From: Actinacidiphila paucisporea
GTDB lineage: Bacteria; Actinomycetota; Actinomycetes; Streptomycetales; Streptomycetaceae
NCBI RefSeq assembly: GCF_900142575.1
Contig: NZ_FRBI01000011.1
Coordinates: forward strand, 62,001 to 126,000
DNA length: 64,000 nucleotides
Reading direction: 5' to 3'
The notes beneath the pieces were generated by a model. It made no database searches, had not been told where the DNA came from, and worked only from the letters and a program-made list of their open reading frames with translations. Of the stretch, positions 53,457 through 62,599 are shown one piece after another. The translations under genes were made by a program, and so were the position numbers. Each line of letters starts with the position of its first letter. The stretch's first letter is position 1.

Positions 53457-53472
53457 TACCGACTGGTCGGTA
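53457..53472. promoter_or_regulatory. TetR-like operator upstream of the MFS gene
   Basis: TACCGAC-TG-GTCGGTA is a perfect 7-2-7 palindrome of the kind bound by TetR proteins, 64 bases before the MFS start. No TetR gene is adjacent, so the regulator would act in trans. Confidence 0.45.
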
Positions 53473-53535
53473 CTAGCCTCTGGCCACACTCCGTCACTTC
53501 ACCCGGTTTTTTCCCGTACCTCCAGGAGGAGCCGC

Positions 53536-55230
53536 ATGTCCGCAACACCGACGTCGTTCGACGCCAACAGACCCGGACCACAGGCTGCGGGCGGCGACAC
53601 CCGTACCGTGCTGCAGCGGCTCTACCGCCGCGACCTCGCGGCGTACCCGGCCACCGGGCCCCGGATGGCGTATCTGGCCATCGTGGTGGTCACCACGGTC
53701 GTGCTCTACTACATGCTCTACATCCAGTACGCGGTCGCCACGTCGATCATCACCCACTTCGACATGACCTACCGCTACTTCGTGTGGGTCTCGGTGATCG
53801 GCAACGCGGTCGGCGCCTTCGCCTCCCTGGTGGCGGGCCTCGCCGACCGCTGGGGCCGGGCCAACATGGTGGTCTACGGGCTGCTGATCGCCTCGCTGCT
53901 GGTCTTCTTCGGGCTGCCGAACGCCGGCGGCAAGGCGACGTATCTCGTACTGTTCGCGCTGGTCAGCGTCGTCGAGGGCATCGTGCTCGTCGCGACCCCT
54001 GCGTTGATCAGGGACTTCTCGCCGCAGCTGGGCCGGGCCACCGCGATGGGCGCCTGGACGATGGGCCCGGTCGTCGGCAGCCTGGTCGTCACGACCGTCA
54101 CCAGCCAGACCCTGGACACCTCCGGCTGGCAGGACGAACTGCGCTACTCCGCGATCGCCGGCCTGGTCGTCTTCGTCGTGGCGATCTTCGCGCTGCGCGA
54201 GCTGTCTCCCGGGCTGCGCGACCAGATCATGGTCACCCTGCGGGACCGCGCGCTGGTCGAGGCCCGCGCCAAGGGCATCGAGCCGCAGGCCGCAAGGCGC
54301 GGCGAGTGGCGGCAGATGCTGCGCCTGGACATCGCGGGCTCGGGCCTGGCCATCGCCCTCTTCCTGCTGCTGTACTTCGCCGCCGTCGGCAACTTCGTCG
54401 TCTACTTCGCCACCACCTACGGCTACAGCGAGCAGCGCGCCAATGCGGTCGCCAACTGGTACTGGGCCGCCAACGCCATCGCCCTGGTCGTCGTCGGCCT
54501 GCTCTCCGACCGGCTCAAGGTGCGCAAGCCGTTCATGATCGTCGGGGCGGCCGGCTCCATCGTGATGACCGCGATCTTCGCCACCCGGGCCACCCATCCG
54601 ACCACCGACTACTACACCTTCGCCTGGCTCTTCGTGGGCATCGGCGTCTTCAGCGGGGTGGCCTACGGCCCGTGGATGGCGGGCTTCACCGAGACGGTGG
54701 AGAAGCACAACCCGGCCGCGACGGCGACCGGGCTCGCGGTGTGGGGCTGGACGATACGCATCGTGGTCGCGGTCTCCGCGGCCTTCATCCCGGTGCTGGT
54801 CACCTCGGTGACGCCGCTGGTCGACCACGGGGCGCAGGTCACGGCCGCGCAGACGCAGGCGGCGCCGGCGCTGGCGATCGTCGGCGCGCACCCCGCCGTC
54901 TTCGCCGAGCTGGGCAGGTACCCCGCGGGCAAGGCGCCCGCCGACGTCACCGCGCGCGCGGTGCGGGAGGTCGGTCCCGCCGGCCTCGCCACCGTGCAGA
55001 AGGCCCAGCCGCAGCTGGCGGTGCTGCAGAAGTACGGCACGAAGGTCCAGAAGGCCGCGCACGACGGGCCGGGGCAGTGGCGGACCTGGTGGTGGATCTG
55101 CGTCGGCGGCCAGGTCCTCTTCCTGCCGTTCGTCTTCCTGATGGCCGGCCGCTGGAGCCCGCGCCGCGCCCGCGAGGACGCCGCCCTCCACCAGGCGGCG
55201 GTGGATCGCGAACTCGCCGCCCTGACCTGA
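53536..55230 (+). CDS. MFS transporter with long extracytoplasmic insertion
   Basis: A 564-residue major facilitator. The usual loop GLADRWGRANMVVYG is the MFS motif A, and LSDRLKVRKPFMIVG is its repeat in the second half. About 100 residues between the penultimate and last helices (from TPLVDHGAQVTAAQTQAAPA to the WRTWWWICVGG helix) form a large outside loop, unlike most MFS proteins. ATG 53536 has AGGAGGA five bases upstream. The substrate is unknown; the palindrome upstream suggests inducible expression. Confidence 0.88.
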   Translation: MSATPTSFDANRPGPQAAGGDTRTVLQRLYRRDLAAYPATGPRMAYLAIVVVTTVVLYYMLYIQYAVATSIITHFDMTYRYFVWVSVIGNAVGAFASLVAGLADRWGRANMVVYGLLIASLLVFFGLPNAGGKATYLVLFALVSVVEGIVLVATPALIRDFSPQLGRATAMGAWTMGPVVGSLVVTTVTSQTLDTSGWQDELRYSAIAGLVVFVVAIFALRELSPGLRDQIMVTLRDRALVEARAKGIEPQAARRGEWRQMLRLDIAGSGLAIALFLLLYFAAVGNFVVYFATTYGYSEQRANAVANWYWAANAIALVVVGLLSDRLKVRKPFMIVGAAGSIVMTAIFATRATHPTTDYYTFAWLFVGIGVFSGVAYGPWMAGFTETVEKHNPAATATGLAVWGWTIRIVVAVSAAFIPVLVTSVTPLVDHGAQVTAAQTQAAPALAIVGAHPAVFAELGRYPAGKAPADVTARAVREVGPAGLATVQKAQPQLAVLQKYGTKVQKAAHDGPGQWRTWWWICVGGQVLFLPFVFLMAGRWSPRRAREDAALHQAAVDRELAALT

Positions 55231-55241
55231 GGGCTGCTGTC

Positions 55242-55258
55242 CCGGGCGGGCCGCCCGG
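55242..55258. terminator. Small hairpin after the MFS gene
   Basis: CCGGGCGG and CCGCCCGG separated by one base can fold as a compact GC hairpin just after the stop. No U-run. Confidence 0.35.
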
Positions 55259-55328
55259 TCTCCCCGGGACCGTCCCCGGGCCACACGCGCAACTGTGTGA
55301 CCGCGGGGCGCACTTCGGCGCGAGGCGC

Positions 55329-55334
55329 TACAGT
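55329..55334 (+). promoter_or_regulatory. -10 box (TACAGT) of the LuxR/TrmB-type regulator
   Basis: TACAGT ends eight bases before ATG 55343, and no ribosome site is present; a leaderless transcript is likely. Confidence 0.45.
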
Positions 55335-55342
55335 GCGGCGAC

Positions 55343-56338
55343 ATGACCGAACGTCCGTTTGAGGCCCTGGGGTTGAGCCCGGACGCGGACCGGGCGTACA
55401 GCCTGCTGGTGTCGACCCGGGGGATGGGAAGCGGCGAGCTGGCCCGCCAGATGGGCGTCACGGCGGACCGGGGACAGGCGGCCTGCGGGGAGTTGGCGGG
55501 GCGGGGGCTGGTCCGGCGCGGTCGGGACGGCCAGTGGTATCCCGTCCCGCCGCACGCCGGCTTCCGGCCGCTGCTGTCGCGCGCGCAGGAGCAGTTACGG
55601 CTCGGCGCGGAACTGCTCGACCGGCTCGACGTCGAATACCAGCGCGTCCACCAGGCCCACCGTGCCGACGAGGCCGTGCAGGTGGTGGCGGGCCACGCCG
55701 CGATCCGGCGCAGGATCGAGGACTTCCGCGCCTCTGCCCGGCGCGAGATCGCCTCGTTCGTGCCGGGCCCGGCGGTGGCGCCGCGCGAACCGCTGCCCGG
55801 CGGCGTAAGGCGGCGGGTGGTGTTCGAGCGGGCCGGGCTCGAAGCGGCCGGGGCCTTCGGGCCGCCCGGCGACCCGCTGATGTCGGCCAGGGTCGCGGGC
55901 CGGCTGCCGGCCCGCCTCGGCATCGCCGACCGCGAGGTCGCCCTGCTGCCGCCGCCCGCCGCCGACGATGCCGACCCGGTGATGCTGGTGGTGCTGCCCA
56001 GCCCGCTGCTCGACACGCTGACCGCGCTGTTCGACGCGGTGTGGGCGGGCGGGGTGCCGCTGGTGCGCCGCCCGGACGACCGGCAGCCGCGCAGCGCCCT
56101 GCGGTCGCGGATCCTGGCGATGCTGGTGAGCGGCAGCACCGACGCGGCGATGGCCCGCTCGCTCGGCGTGGCGGTGCGCACCGTGCAGCGGCACGTCGCC
56201 GCGATGCAGCGCGAGGCCGGCGTCGACAACCGCATCCAGCTGGTGTGGCATGCTGCCCGGCGCGGCTGGCTCGACGATCTGCCGGGCGAGTTACCGGGCG
56301 GTCATTCCGGGGGAGACGCCCGCCGGCCGTCCGGATGA
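55343..56338 (+). CDS. Two-HTH regulator (TrmB-like N terminus, LuxR-type C terminus)
   Basis: A 331-residue regulator of a streptomycete family. The N-terminal winged helix reads AYSLLVSTRGMGSGELARQM and VTADRGQAACGELAGRGLV, a middle phospholipase-D-like domain follows (VVLPSPLLDTLTALFDAVW), and a LuxR helix-turn-helix lies at the end (SGSTDAAMARSLGVAVRTVQ). Codons TTA occur at 55595-55597 and 56291-56293, so its synthesis should depend on bldA. It stands upstream of the S53 peptidase gene, which it may control. Confidence 0.85.
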   Translation: MTERPFEALGLSPDADRAYSLLVSTRGMGSGELARQMGVTADRGQAACGELAGRGLVRRGRDGQWYPVPPHAGFRPLLSRAQEQLRLGAELLDRLDVEYQRVHQAHRADEAVQVVAGHAAIRRRIEDFRASARREIASFVPGPAVAPREPLPGGVRRRVVFERAGLEAAGAFGPPGDPLMSARVAGRLPARLGIADREVALLPPPAADDADPVMLVVLPSPLLDTLTALFDAVWAGGVPLVRRPDDRQPRSALRSRILAMLVSGSTDAAMARSLGVAVRTVQRHVAAMQREAGVDNRIQLVWHAARRGWLDDLPGELPGGHSGGDARRPSG

Positions 56339-56505
56339 CGGGAAGGCGACTCCGCCCAGCGGGACTCCCGGTGTCAGGTATTCGACAAGGGTTTGACGAA
56401 TCCTTGGTGCATGTGAGGCACAGGTATACGCCAGCGGTCTGATCGACCGTGACCACCGCGGCGGCCGCCGCCGCGGAACGGTCCCACTGCCTCAGGGAGA
56501 ACCCC

Positions 56506-59500
56506 TTGCGCATACCCGTTCCCAGACACAGCCGCCGCACCGCCGGTGTGGTGGCTTCGCTCGCGTCGGCCGCCCTCGCCGTCGTGGGCCTGCAACTCCC
56601 CGCCGCCGCACCGGCGTCGGCCACGCCCTCGCACCGGCCCGACGTCGTACGCCAGTGCGCGGACGCCAAGCCTGGGCAGTTCTCCTGCTTCGCGCTGCGC
56701 AGGACCGACATCCCGGCCAAGGCCGGGCTGCAGCCCGCCGCGACCACCCCCGACGGCTTCGGCGCCACCGATCTGCAGAGCGCGTACGCACTGCCGGCGG
56801 ACGGCGGCGCGGGACAGACCGTGGCCATCGTGGACGCCTACGACGACCCGACCGCGGAGGCGGACCTGGCGGTCTACCGCCAGCAGTACGGGCTGCCGGC
56901 GTGCACCACGGCCAACGGCTGCTTCAGCAAGGTCAGCCAGCGCGGCGGCAGCGACCTCCCCGACCCCGACCCCGACTGGTCGGGCGAGATCTCGCTCGAC
57001 CTCGACATGGTCTCGGCGGCGGCGCCCAACGCCCACATCCTGCTGGTGGAGGCCGACTCGTCCTACTTCGACGACCTGGGCGCCTCGGTCGACCAGGCGG
57101 TCGCGCTGGGCGCGAAGTACGTCTCCAACTCCTACGGCACCGGCTACGACACCACTCCCGGCAGCGGCGAGGACCCGTCAGAGGCCACCAGCATGGACCC
57201 GTACTACAACCACCCGGGCGTCGCGGTCGTCGCGTCGACCGGCGACGACGGCTACGGCGTCAGCTACCCCGCCGTCTCGCCGTACGTCACCGCGGTCGGC
57301 GGCACCGCGCTCACCCGGGACTCCAGCGCCCGCGGCTGGCGCGAGTCGGTGTGGAACAACGCCTACGGCGGCCCCGGTTCCGGCTGCTCGCTCTACGAGC
57401 CCAAGCCCGCCTTCCAGACCGACACCGTCTGCGGCATGCGGGGTGAGGCCGACGTCGCGGCGGTCGCCGACCCGGCCACCGGCGTCGCGGTCTACCAGAC
57501 CTACGGGAACGACGGCTGGGCGGTCTACGGCGGCACCAGCGCCTCGTCGCCGCTGATCGCGGGCGTCTACGCCTCGGCCGGCACCCCCGGCTCCGGCACC
57601 TACCCCAACGCCTACCCGTACGCCAAGCCCGGTTCGCTCAACGACGTGACCGCGGGCGACAACGGCTCCTGCAACCCCGGCGCACTGTGCACCGCCGGCC
57701 CCGGCTGGGACGGCCCCACCGGCCTCGGCACGCCCAACGGGACCGCCGCCTTCGCCAGCGGGCCGCACGGCGTCTTCTCCGGCACGGTCACCGACCACGC
57801 CACCGGCGCCCCGATCGCCGGCGCCGTCGTCAAGGCAGGCGACCACAGCGCCACCACCGCCGCCGACGGCACCTACAAGCTGGACGTACCGCCCGGCAGT
57901 TACGACCTGACCGCCGCCGCGTACGGCTACGCCACCGCTTCCGCGACCGCGGTCGACCTCGCGGACGGCGCCACCGTCACCGAGTCCTTCGCGCTGGACG
58001 CGGTGCCGACCAGGACCGTCTCCGGGCGGGTCAACGACGGTTCGGGGCACGGCTGGCCGCTCTACGCCGCCATCACCGCGGACGGCGTCCCCGGCGGACC
58101 GGCTTTCACCGACCCGGCAACCGGCGCCTACACCCTGACGCTGCCGCAGAACACCACCTACACGCTGCACATCGCCGCCAACTACCCCGGCTACCAGACG
58201 GTGAGCAAGACCGTGCAGGTCGCGGCGGCCGACCAGACGCTCAACGTGGCCGTACCGGTGGACAGTTCCTCCACCAAGGCGCCCGGCTACGCGGTGCACC
58301 TGGACGGCGCCACCGAGCCCTTCACCTCCACCACCGCCCCGCCCACCGGCTGGAGCGTCGTCAACGCCGCGGGCACCAGCGGCGGTTGGACCTTCGACGA
58401 CCCGGGCGGCCGCGGCAACCGCACGGGCGGCAGCGGCGGCTTCGCCATCATCGACAGCGACGACATCGGCCAGAGCCTGGACCAGGACACCTCGCTGCTG
58501 TCCCCGTCCTACGACCTGAGCGCCGACACCGCGCCGATCCTCGGCTTCGACACCGACTACAAGGAATTCTCCAACTCCACCGCCGACGTGGACGTCTCCT
58601 CCGACGGAGGCACGACCTGGTCCACGGTGTGGAAGAAAACGACCACGTCGGTGGCCGGCCCCGCACACGTCGAGATCCCGCTGGGCGACTACGCGGGCAA
58701 GAGCGACGTGCGGCTGCGCTTCCACTACACCGGCACCTGGGCGTACTGGTGGCAGCTGGACAACGTCTTCGTCGGCAAGCGCACCTACGCCCCCGTGCCC
58801 GGCGGCCTGGTGGTCGGCACCGTCACCGACGCCAACACCAAGGCCGGCGTCAACGGCGCCACCGTCACCAGCACCGACCAGCCCGCCGACCACACCACCA
58901 CCAGCGCCACGCCCGACGACCCGAACCTGGGCGACGGCTTCTACTGGACCTTCTCGCACCTCACCGGCAAGCACCCGATCAGCGCGGCGGCCTCGCACTA
59001 CGCCACCGCCTCCGGTATCGCCAACATCCCGGCGGACGGCACCGTCGAGCGCGACCTGACCCTCAAGGCCGGGCGGCTCAAGGTCACTCCCGCCTCGATC
59101 GCCAAGACCGTCGGCTGGGGCAAGAGCGCCTCGCAGAACCTGACGGTCAAGAACACCGGCACCGCGCCGGCCACCCTGACCCTGGGCGAGACCCCGGGCG
59201 GCGTCGTCGTCGCGAAGGCCGGCGCCCCGCTCAACCTCGTCAAGGGCCACTACTCGCCGCTGTCCCTGGCCGCCCACGGCGCGAAGGCCGGCGCCACCTC
59301 CAAGGCCGCCACGCCCGCCGAGGCCGCGGCGGGCGACGCCTGGCAGCCGGTGCCCGACCTGCCGGTCAGCACCGGCGACAACGCGGTCGCGAGCTACCAG
59401 GGCACCGTCTACTCGGCCTTCGGCTACACCGGGGCCGCCGACACCAGCGACCTGTACGCGTACAGCGCCGACAGCGGCGCCTGGACGAAGCTCGCCTCCG

Positions 59501-60651
59501 CCGCCGACACCCGCGAGGCGCCGGCACACGGCATCATCAACGGCAAGTTCTACGCATCCGGCGGCTGGGGCGCCAGCGGCAGCCCCGACGCCAAGCTGGA
59601 GATCTACGACATCGCCTCCAACACCTGGAGCACCGGGGCCAGTTCGCCCAAGCCCTACGCCGGCGCCGGTACCGCGGTGCTGGACGGCAAGCTCTACTCC
59701 GTCGGCGGCTGCACCGCCGACGCCTGCGGCACCACCGACGTGACGGCGTACGACCCGGCCACCAACACCTGGTCCAGCGCCGCCGCCTACCCCGAGGACG
59801 TCGCCTGGGAGTCCTGCGGCGCCGTCAGCGGCAAGCTCTACTGCGCCGGCGGCACCATCGACGCGGGCACCCTCACGCACGGCTACGTCTACGACCCGGC
59901 GTCCGACGCCTGGTCGCCGATCGCCGACCAGCCGACCGACGCGTGGGGCGCCGCCTACACCTCCGCCAACGGCCTGCTGCTCGTCAGGGGCGGCGCCGTC
60001 AACGGCGGCGCCGCGCTCACCAACCAGACCTGGGCCTACCAGCCCGACGACAACACCTGGACCGCCCTGCCCAACTCCACCGCCTCCCTCTACCGCGGCG
60101 GCGGCGCCACCGGCTTCTACGCCGTCGGCGGCCTCGCCGGCCAGGTCCCCGCGAAGACCGCGGAAGTCCTGCCGGGCTACGACCAGACCGACACCGAAGA
60201 CGTCAGCTGGCTGAGCGAGAGCACCGACACGGTCACCCTGCAGCCAGGTGCCAGCACGACCGTCACGGTCACGCTGGACGCGTCCGCGCCGGACATCAGC
60301 CAGCCCGGCACCTACACCGCGGCCCTCGGCCTCGGCTCCGACACGCCCTACCCGCTCACCCCGGTGGGCGTCTCCCTCACCGTCAACCCCCCGGCCACCT
60401 GGGGCAAGATCACCGGAACGATCTCCGCGGCCGGTGCGCCGCTCAGCGGCGCGACGGTACAGATCAACACGTGGGCGACCCACTACACCCTCAAGACCGC
60501 CAAGGACGGTACGTACGCGCTCTGGCTCGACGTCCGCAACAACCCCTTGCAGCTGATCGTCGCGAAGGACGGCTACCAGCCGACGACGAAGACCATCCGC
60601 ATCGTCAAGGGGGCGACGACAACTGCCGACTTCACCCTCCTGAAGGACTAG
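56506..60651 (+). CDS. Very large secreted S53 (sedolisin) peptidase with kelch and regulatory-like domains
   Basis: A 1381-residue exported protein. Signal peptide MRIPVPRHSRRTAGVVASLA (cut near ASA) is followed directly by an S53 domain at about 50-420. The catalytic Glu161 and Asp165 lie in SGEISLDLD, oxyanion Asp247 in STGDDGYG, and Ser345 in GGTSASSP. Two carboxypeptidase-regulatory-like domains, a jelly-roll part, a kelch-like propeller (about 945-1230) and a final regulatory-like domain follow. The usual 180-residue pro-kumamolisin propeptide is missing. TTG 56506 is chosen over GTG 56449 because AGGGAGA lies five bases upstream and it begins the signal peptide. Confidence 0.88.
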   Translation: MRIPVPRHSRRTAGVVASLASAALAVVGLQLPAAAPASATPSHRPDVVRQCADAKPGQFSCFALRRTDIPAKAGLQPAATTPDGFGATDLQSAYALPADGGAGQTVAIVDAYDDPTAEADLAVYRQQYGLPACTTANGCFSKVSQRGGSDLPDPDPDWSGEISLDLDMVSAAAPNAHILLVEADSSYFDDLGASVDQAVALGAKYVSNSYGTGYDTTPGSGEDPSEATSMDPYYNHPGVAVVASTGDDGYGVSYPAVSPYVTAVGGTALTRDSSARGWRESVWNNAYGGPGSGCSLYEPKPAFQTDTVCGMRGEADVAAVADPATGVAVYQTYGNDGWAVYGGTSASSPLIAGVYASAGTPGSGTYPNAYPYAKPGSLNDVTAGDNGSCNPGALCTAGPGWDGPTGLGTPNGTAAFASGPHGVFSGTVTDHATGAPIAGAVVKAGDHSATTAADGTYKLDVPPGSYDLTAAAYGYATASATAVDLADGATVTESFALDAVPTRTVSGRVNDGSGHGWPLYAAITADGVPGGPAFTDPATGAYTLTLPQNTTYTLHIAANYPGYQTVSKTVQVAAADQTLNVAVPVDSSSTKAPGYAVHLDGATEPFTSTTAPPTGWSVVNAAGTSGGWTFDDPGGRGNRTGGSGGFAIIDSDDIGQSLDQDTSLLSPSYDLSADTAPILGFDTDYKEFSNSTADVDVSSDGGTTWSTVWKKTTTSVAGPAHVEIPLGDYAGKSDVRLRFHYTGTWAYWWQLDNVFVGKRTYAPVPGGLVVGTVTDANTKAGVNGATVTSTDQPADHTTTSATPDDPNLGDGFYWTFSHLTGKHPISAAASHYATASGIANIPADGTVERDLTLKAGRLKVTPASIAKTVGWGKSASQNLTVKNTGTAPATLTLGETPGGVVVAKAGAPLNLVKGHYSPLSLAAHGAKAGATSKAATPAEAAAGDAWQPVPDLPVSTGDNAVASYQGTVYSAFGYTGAADTSDLYAYSADSGAWTKLASAADTREAPAHGIINGKFYASGGWGASGSPDAKLEIYDIASNTWSTGASSPKPYAGAGTAVLDGKLYSVGGCTADACGTTDVTAYDPATNTWSSAAAYPEDVAWESCGAVSGKLYCAGGTIDAGTLTHGYVYDPASDAWSPIADQPTDAWGAAYTSANGLLLVRGGAVNGGAALTNQTWAYQPDDNTWTALPNSTASLYRGGGATGFYAVGGLAGQVPAKTAEVLPGYDQTDTEDVSWLSESTDTVTLQPGASTTVTVTLDASAPDISQPGTYTAALGLGSDTPYPLTPVGVSLTVNPPATWGKITGTISAAGAPLSGATVQINTWATHYTLKTAKDGTYALWLDVRNNPLQLIVAKDGYQPTTKTIRIVKGATTTADFTLLKD

Positions 60652-60669
60652 CCCGAAGGTCCGGCACGC

Positions 60670-60706
60670 CCCGGCCGGGCAGGCGCTTCCCGCCTGCCCG
60701 GCCGGG
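60670..60706. terminator. Terminator between the S53 peptidase and GntR genes
   Basis: A perfect 16-bp stem (60670-60685 with 60691-60706) and five-base loop, between convergent genes. Confidence 0.7.
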
Positions 60707-60780
60707 CCCGTCCCGCGACCTCTCCCCGTTCCGCAACGGGGCTGCCCCATACCGGCGCGCAAGCGCCACGCAGCCGGGGC

Positions 60781-61500
60781 TCAGCCCCGCAGGAGGCGCG
60801 CGAGGGTCGCGGACAGCTCGGCGTCGAGGATGCGTGCCGCCTCCTCCACCTCGCCGGAGGCGATCGCCGCGACCAGGGCGGCGTGCGCCGCGTGCCCCGT
60901 CGCGGGGTCGGCGGCGCGCAGGCCGAGCGGGTCGGCGAGGCCGGCCAGGGCCTCCCGCAGCGCCGGCGCGAACTCGGCGAAGAGGTCGGTGAGGACGGGA
61001 TTACCGGCCGCGGCCACGACGGCCGCGTGCAGAGCGATGTCCGCGTCGACAAGGGCGGCATCGACGGGGGCGGCATCGACGAGAGCCGCGTCGTCCGAGT
61101 CCGCGGCGAGGCGCCGCGCGGAAAGCGCCGCGACCATCGCCTCGACGTCCGCCCCGGTGCGCCGCTCCGCGGCGAGCCGTGCCGCCTGCACCTCGAGCAC
61201 GGCCCGCACCTCGTGGACCTCCGCGACAGCGGCCCGCCGCAACCGCGTCCCGAGATCGTCGTGCGGCTCGGTCGAGACGACGAAGACCCCGGCGCCCTGC
61301 CGGGACCTGACCAGGCCGGCCTCGGCGAGCGCCCGTACCGCCTCGCGTACCGTCGACCGCCCGACGCCGAGCGACGCGGCGAGCGCGGTCTCGCCGGGCA
61401 GCTTCGTACCCACCGGCCACTGCCCGCCGAGGATCTGCCCGCGCAGGTGCTCCGTGGCCTGTTCGACCAGCGGGCTCGGCCGCGGGGATCCGGGCGGCAT
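60781..61500 (-). CDS. GntR-family regulator (FadR subfamily)
   Basis: A 239-residue regulator. The winged helix reads GTKLPGETALAASLGVGRST and VREAVRALAEAGLVRSRQGA. The C-terminal helical FCD domain carries metal-binding residues around ADIALHAAVVAAAGNPVL. Between residues about 135 and 160 an in-frame Asp-Ala-Ala-Leu-Val repeat has expanded. ATG 61500 has AGAGGTGAGA eight bases upstream. The regulated genes are not evident. Confidence 0.88.
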   Translation of the reverse strand: MPPGSPRPSPLVEQATEHLRGQILGGQWPVGTKLPGETALAASLGVGRSTVREAVRALAEAGLVRSRQGAGVFVVSTEPHDDLGTRLRRAAVAEVHEVRAVLEVQAARLAAERRTGADVEAMVAALSARRLAADSDDAALVDAAPVDAALVDADIALHAAVVAAAGNPVLTDLFAEFAPALREALAGLADPLGLRAADPATGHAAHAALVAAIASGEVEEAARILDAELSATLARLLRG

Positions 61501-61635
61501 GGCCGTCTCACCTCTCAGGTCGCCTGACCACATTTCGTGACAAAGCGTACCGGCCGTGACGCGGCGGGGCCTCTTCCCGGATGCGGTGGCGGGGCCGGGA
61601 AGGACCGGCACCCCGCCGCCGTCGACCGCGGGCGG

Positions 61636-62448
61636 TCAGGGCCGGTAGACCTTCCCCGGTTCCGGCGCCGCGGGCGCGAGCAGTTCGGGCACCGTCACGA
61701 AGGTGTAGCCCTGCGCCCGCAGCGCGTCGATGATGCCGGGGACGGCGGGCACCGTCCCCGCGTACAGGTCGTGCAGCAGGATGATGCCGTCCCGGCTCGC
61801 GTCCTTGAGTATCCGCCGGTGTATCAGCGCCGAGTCGGTGGTGGCGTAGTCGCTCGCGGTGTCGTTCCACAGCACCTGTGCGAGCCCCAGCTCCTTGCAG
61901 ACCTTGGAGACCTTCGCGTCGGTACGCCCCTGCGGCGGCCGCATCAGGGTGGGCCGCTTGCCCGTCAGCCTCTCCACCTCGACGTCCAGGTGGTCGAGTT
62001 CGGCGCGTATCTGCGCCGGCCTGAGGTCGGTCAGCCGGGGGTGGGTCCAGGAGTGGTTGCCCAGCACGTTGCCGTTCTGCGCCATCTGCTTGACCAGGTC
62101 AGGGTATTTGTCGACATGGTTGTGGCCGAGGAGGAAGAAGGTCACCCGTACCTTCTTCTCTGCCAGCACCTTGAGCAGCGCGGGGGTGTGCTCGCTCGGC
62201 CCGGCGTCGAAGGTCAGGGCTATGCACTTGGCCTTACGGCAGTCCACCGCCCCGGCCGGCAGCGCCCCCTGGGTCCCCGTTCCCGCCTTGCCGTCGGTGT
62301 GCGCGGCCGCCTTGTACGCGGCCTCGCGGGCGCTCTTCGGCGACTGCGCGTCGTAGTGGGCGCAGCCGGTCAGCGACAGGGCCAGCGACGCCGCCGCGAG
62401 CGCGGCGGTCAGACCGGTCCGCCGGACCGTACGGGACGTTTTCGGCAT
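61636..62448 (-). CDS. Polysaccharide deacetylase (NodB/CE4) lipoprotein
   Basis: A 270-residue lipoprotein. Signal peptide ends in lipobox LTGC (Cys29). The CE4 domain shows LTFDAGPSEHT (Asp81 as catalytic base, Ala82 where the second Asp usually binds metal), zinc histidines 132 and 136 in GNHSWTHPRL, RPPQGRT, and the LLHDLY motif. It likely removes acetyl groups from peptidoglycan or chitin-like glycan outside the membrane. ATG 62448 has GGAGG seven bases upstream. Confidence 0.9.
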   Translation of the reverse strand: MPKTSRTVRRTGLTAALAAASLALSLTGCAHYDAQSPKSAREAAYKAAAHTDGKAGTGTQGALPAGAVDCRKAKCIALTFDAGPSEHTPALLKVLAEKKVRVTFFLLGHNHVDKYPDLVKQMAQNGNVLGNHSWTHPRLTDLRPAQIRAELDHLDVEVERLTGKRPTLMRPPQGRTDAKVSKVCKELGLAQVLWNDTASDYATTDSALIHRRILKDASRDGIILLHDLYAGTVPAVPGIIDALRAQGYTFVTVPELLAPAAPEPGKVYRP

Positions 62449-62522
62449 GGCGGATCCTCCGGAAGTCGGGTGCTCGGCTGTGCGATCGCTGTGCGCCGGG
62501 CGGCGCGGCTGGTCACACTACA

Positions 62523-62553
62523 CACCCGCTATACATAGGGCGTATAGCGGGTG
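62523..62553. promoter_or_regulatory. Inverted repeat between exonuclease and deacetylase genes
   Basis: A perfect 11-bp repeat CACCCGCTATA / TATAGCGGGTG with a nine-base centre, AT-rich in the middle. A TAGTGT on the minus strand (62519 to 62514) could be the deacetylase -10 box. It resembles a regulator site more than a terminator, since no U-run follows. Confidence 0.4.
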
Positions 62554-62599
62554 ACCAGCGCCTGGGTCCGAGGCTCCGGCGCTCCGAGGTCTGCCGCGG

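Noticed and set aside
57178-60762. A 1194-codon open frame on the minus strand opposite the S53 peptidase
   Set aside because: Antisense shadow of a very GC-rich gene; its product is low-complexity (Gly/Val/Arg-rich) with no domain, while the plus strand shows a signal peptide and catalytic motifs.
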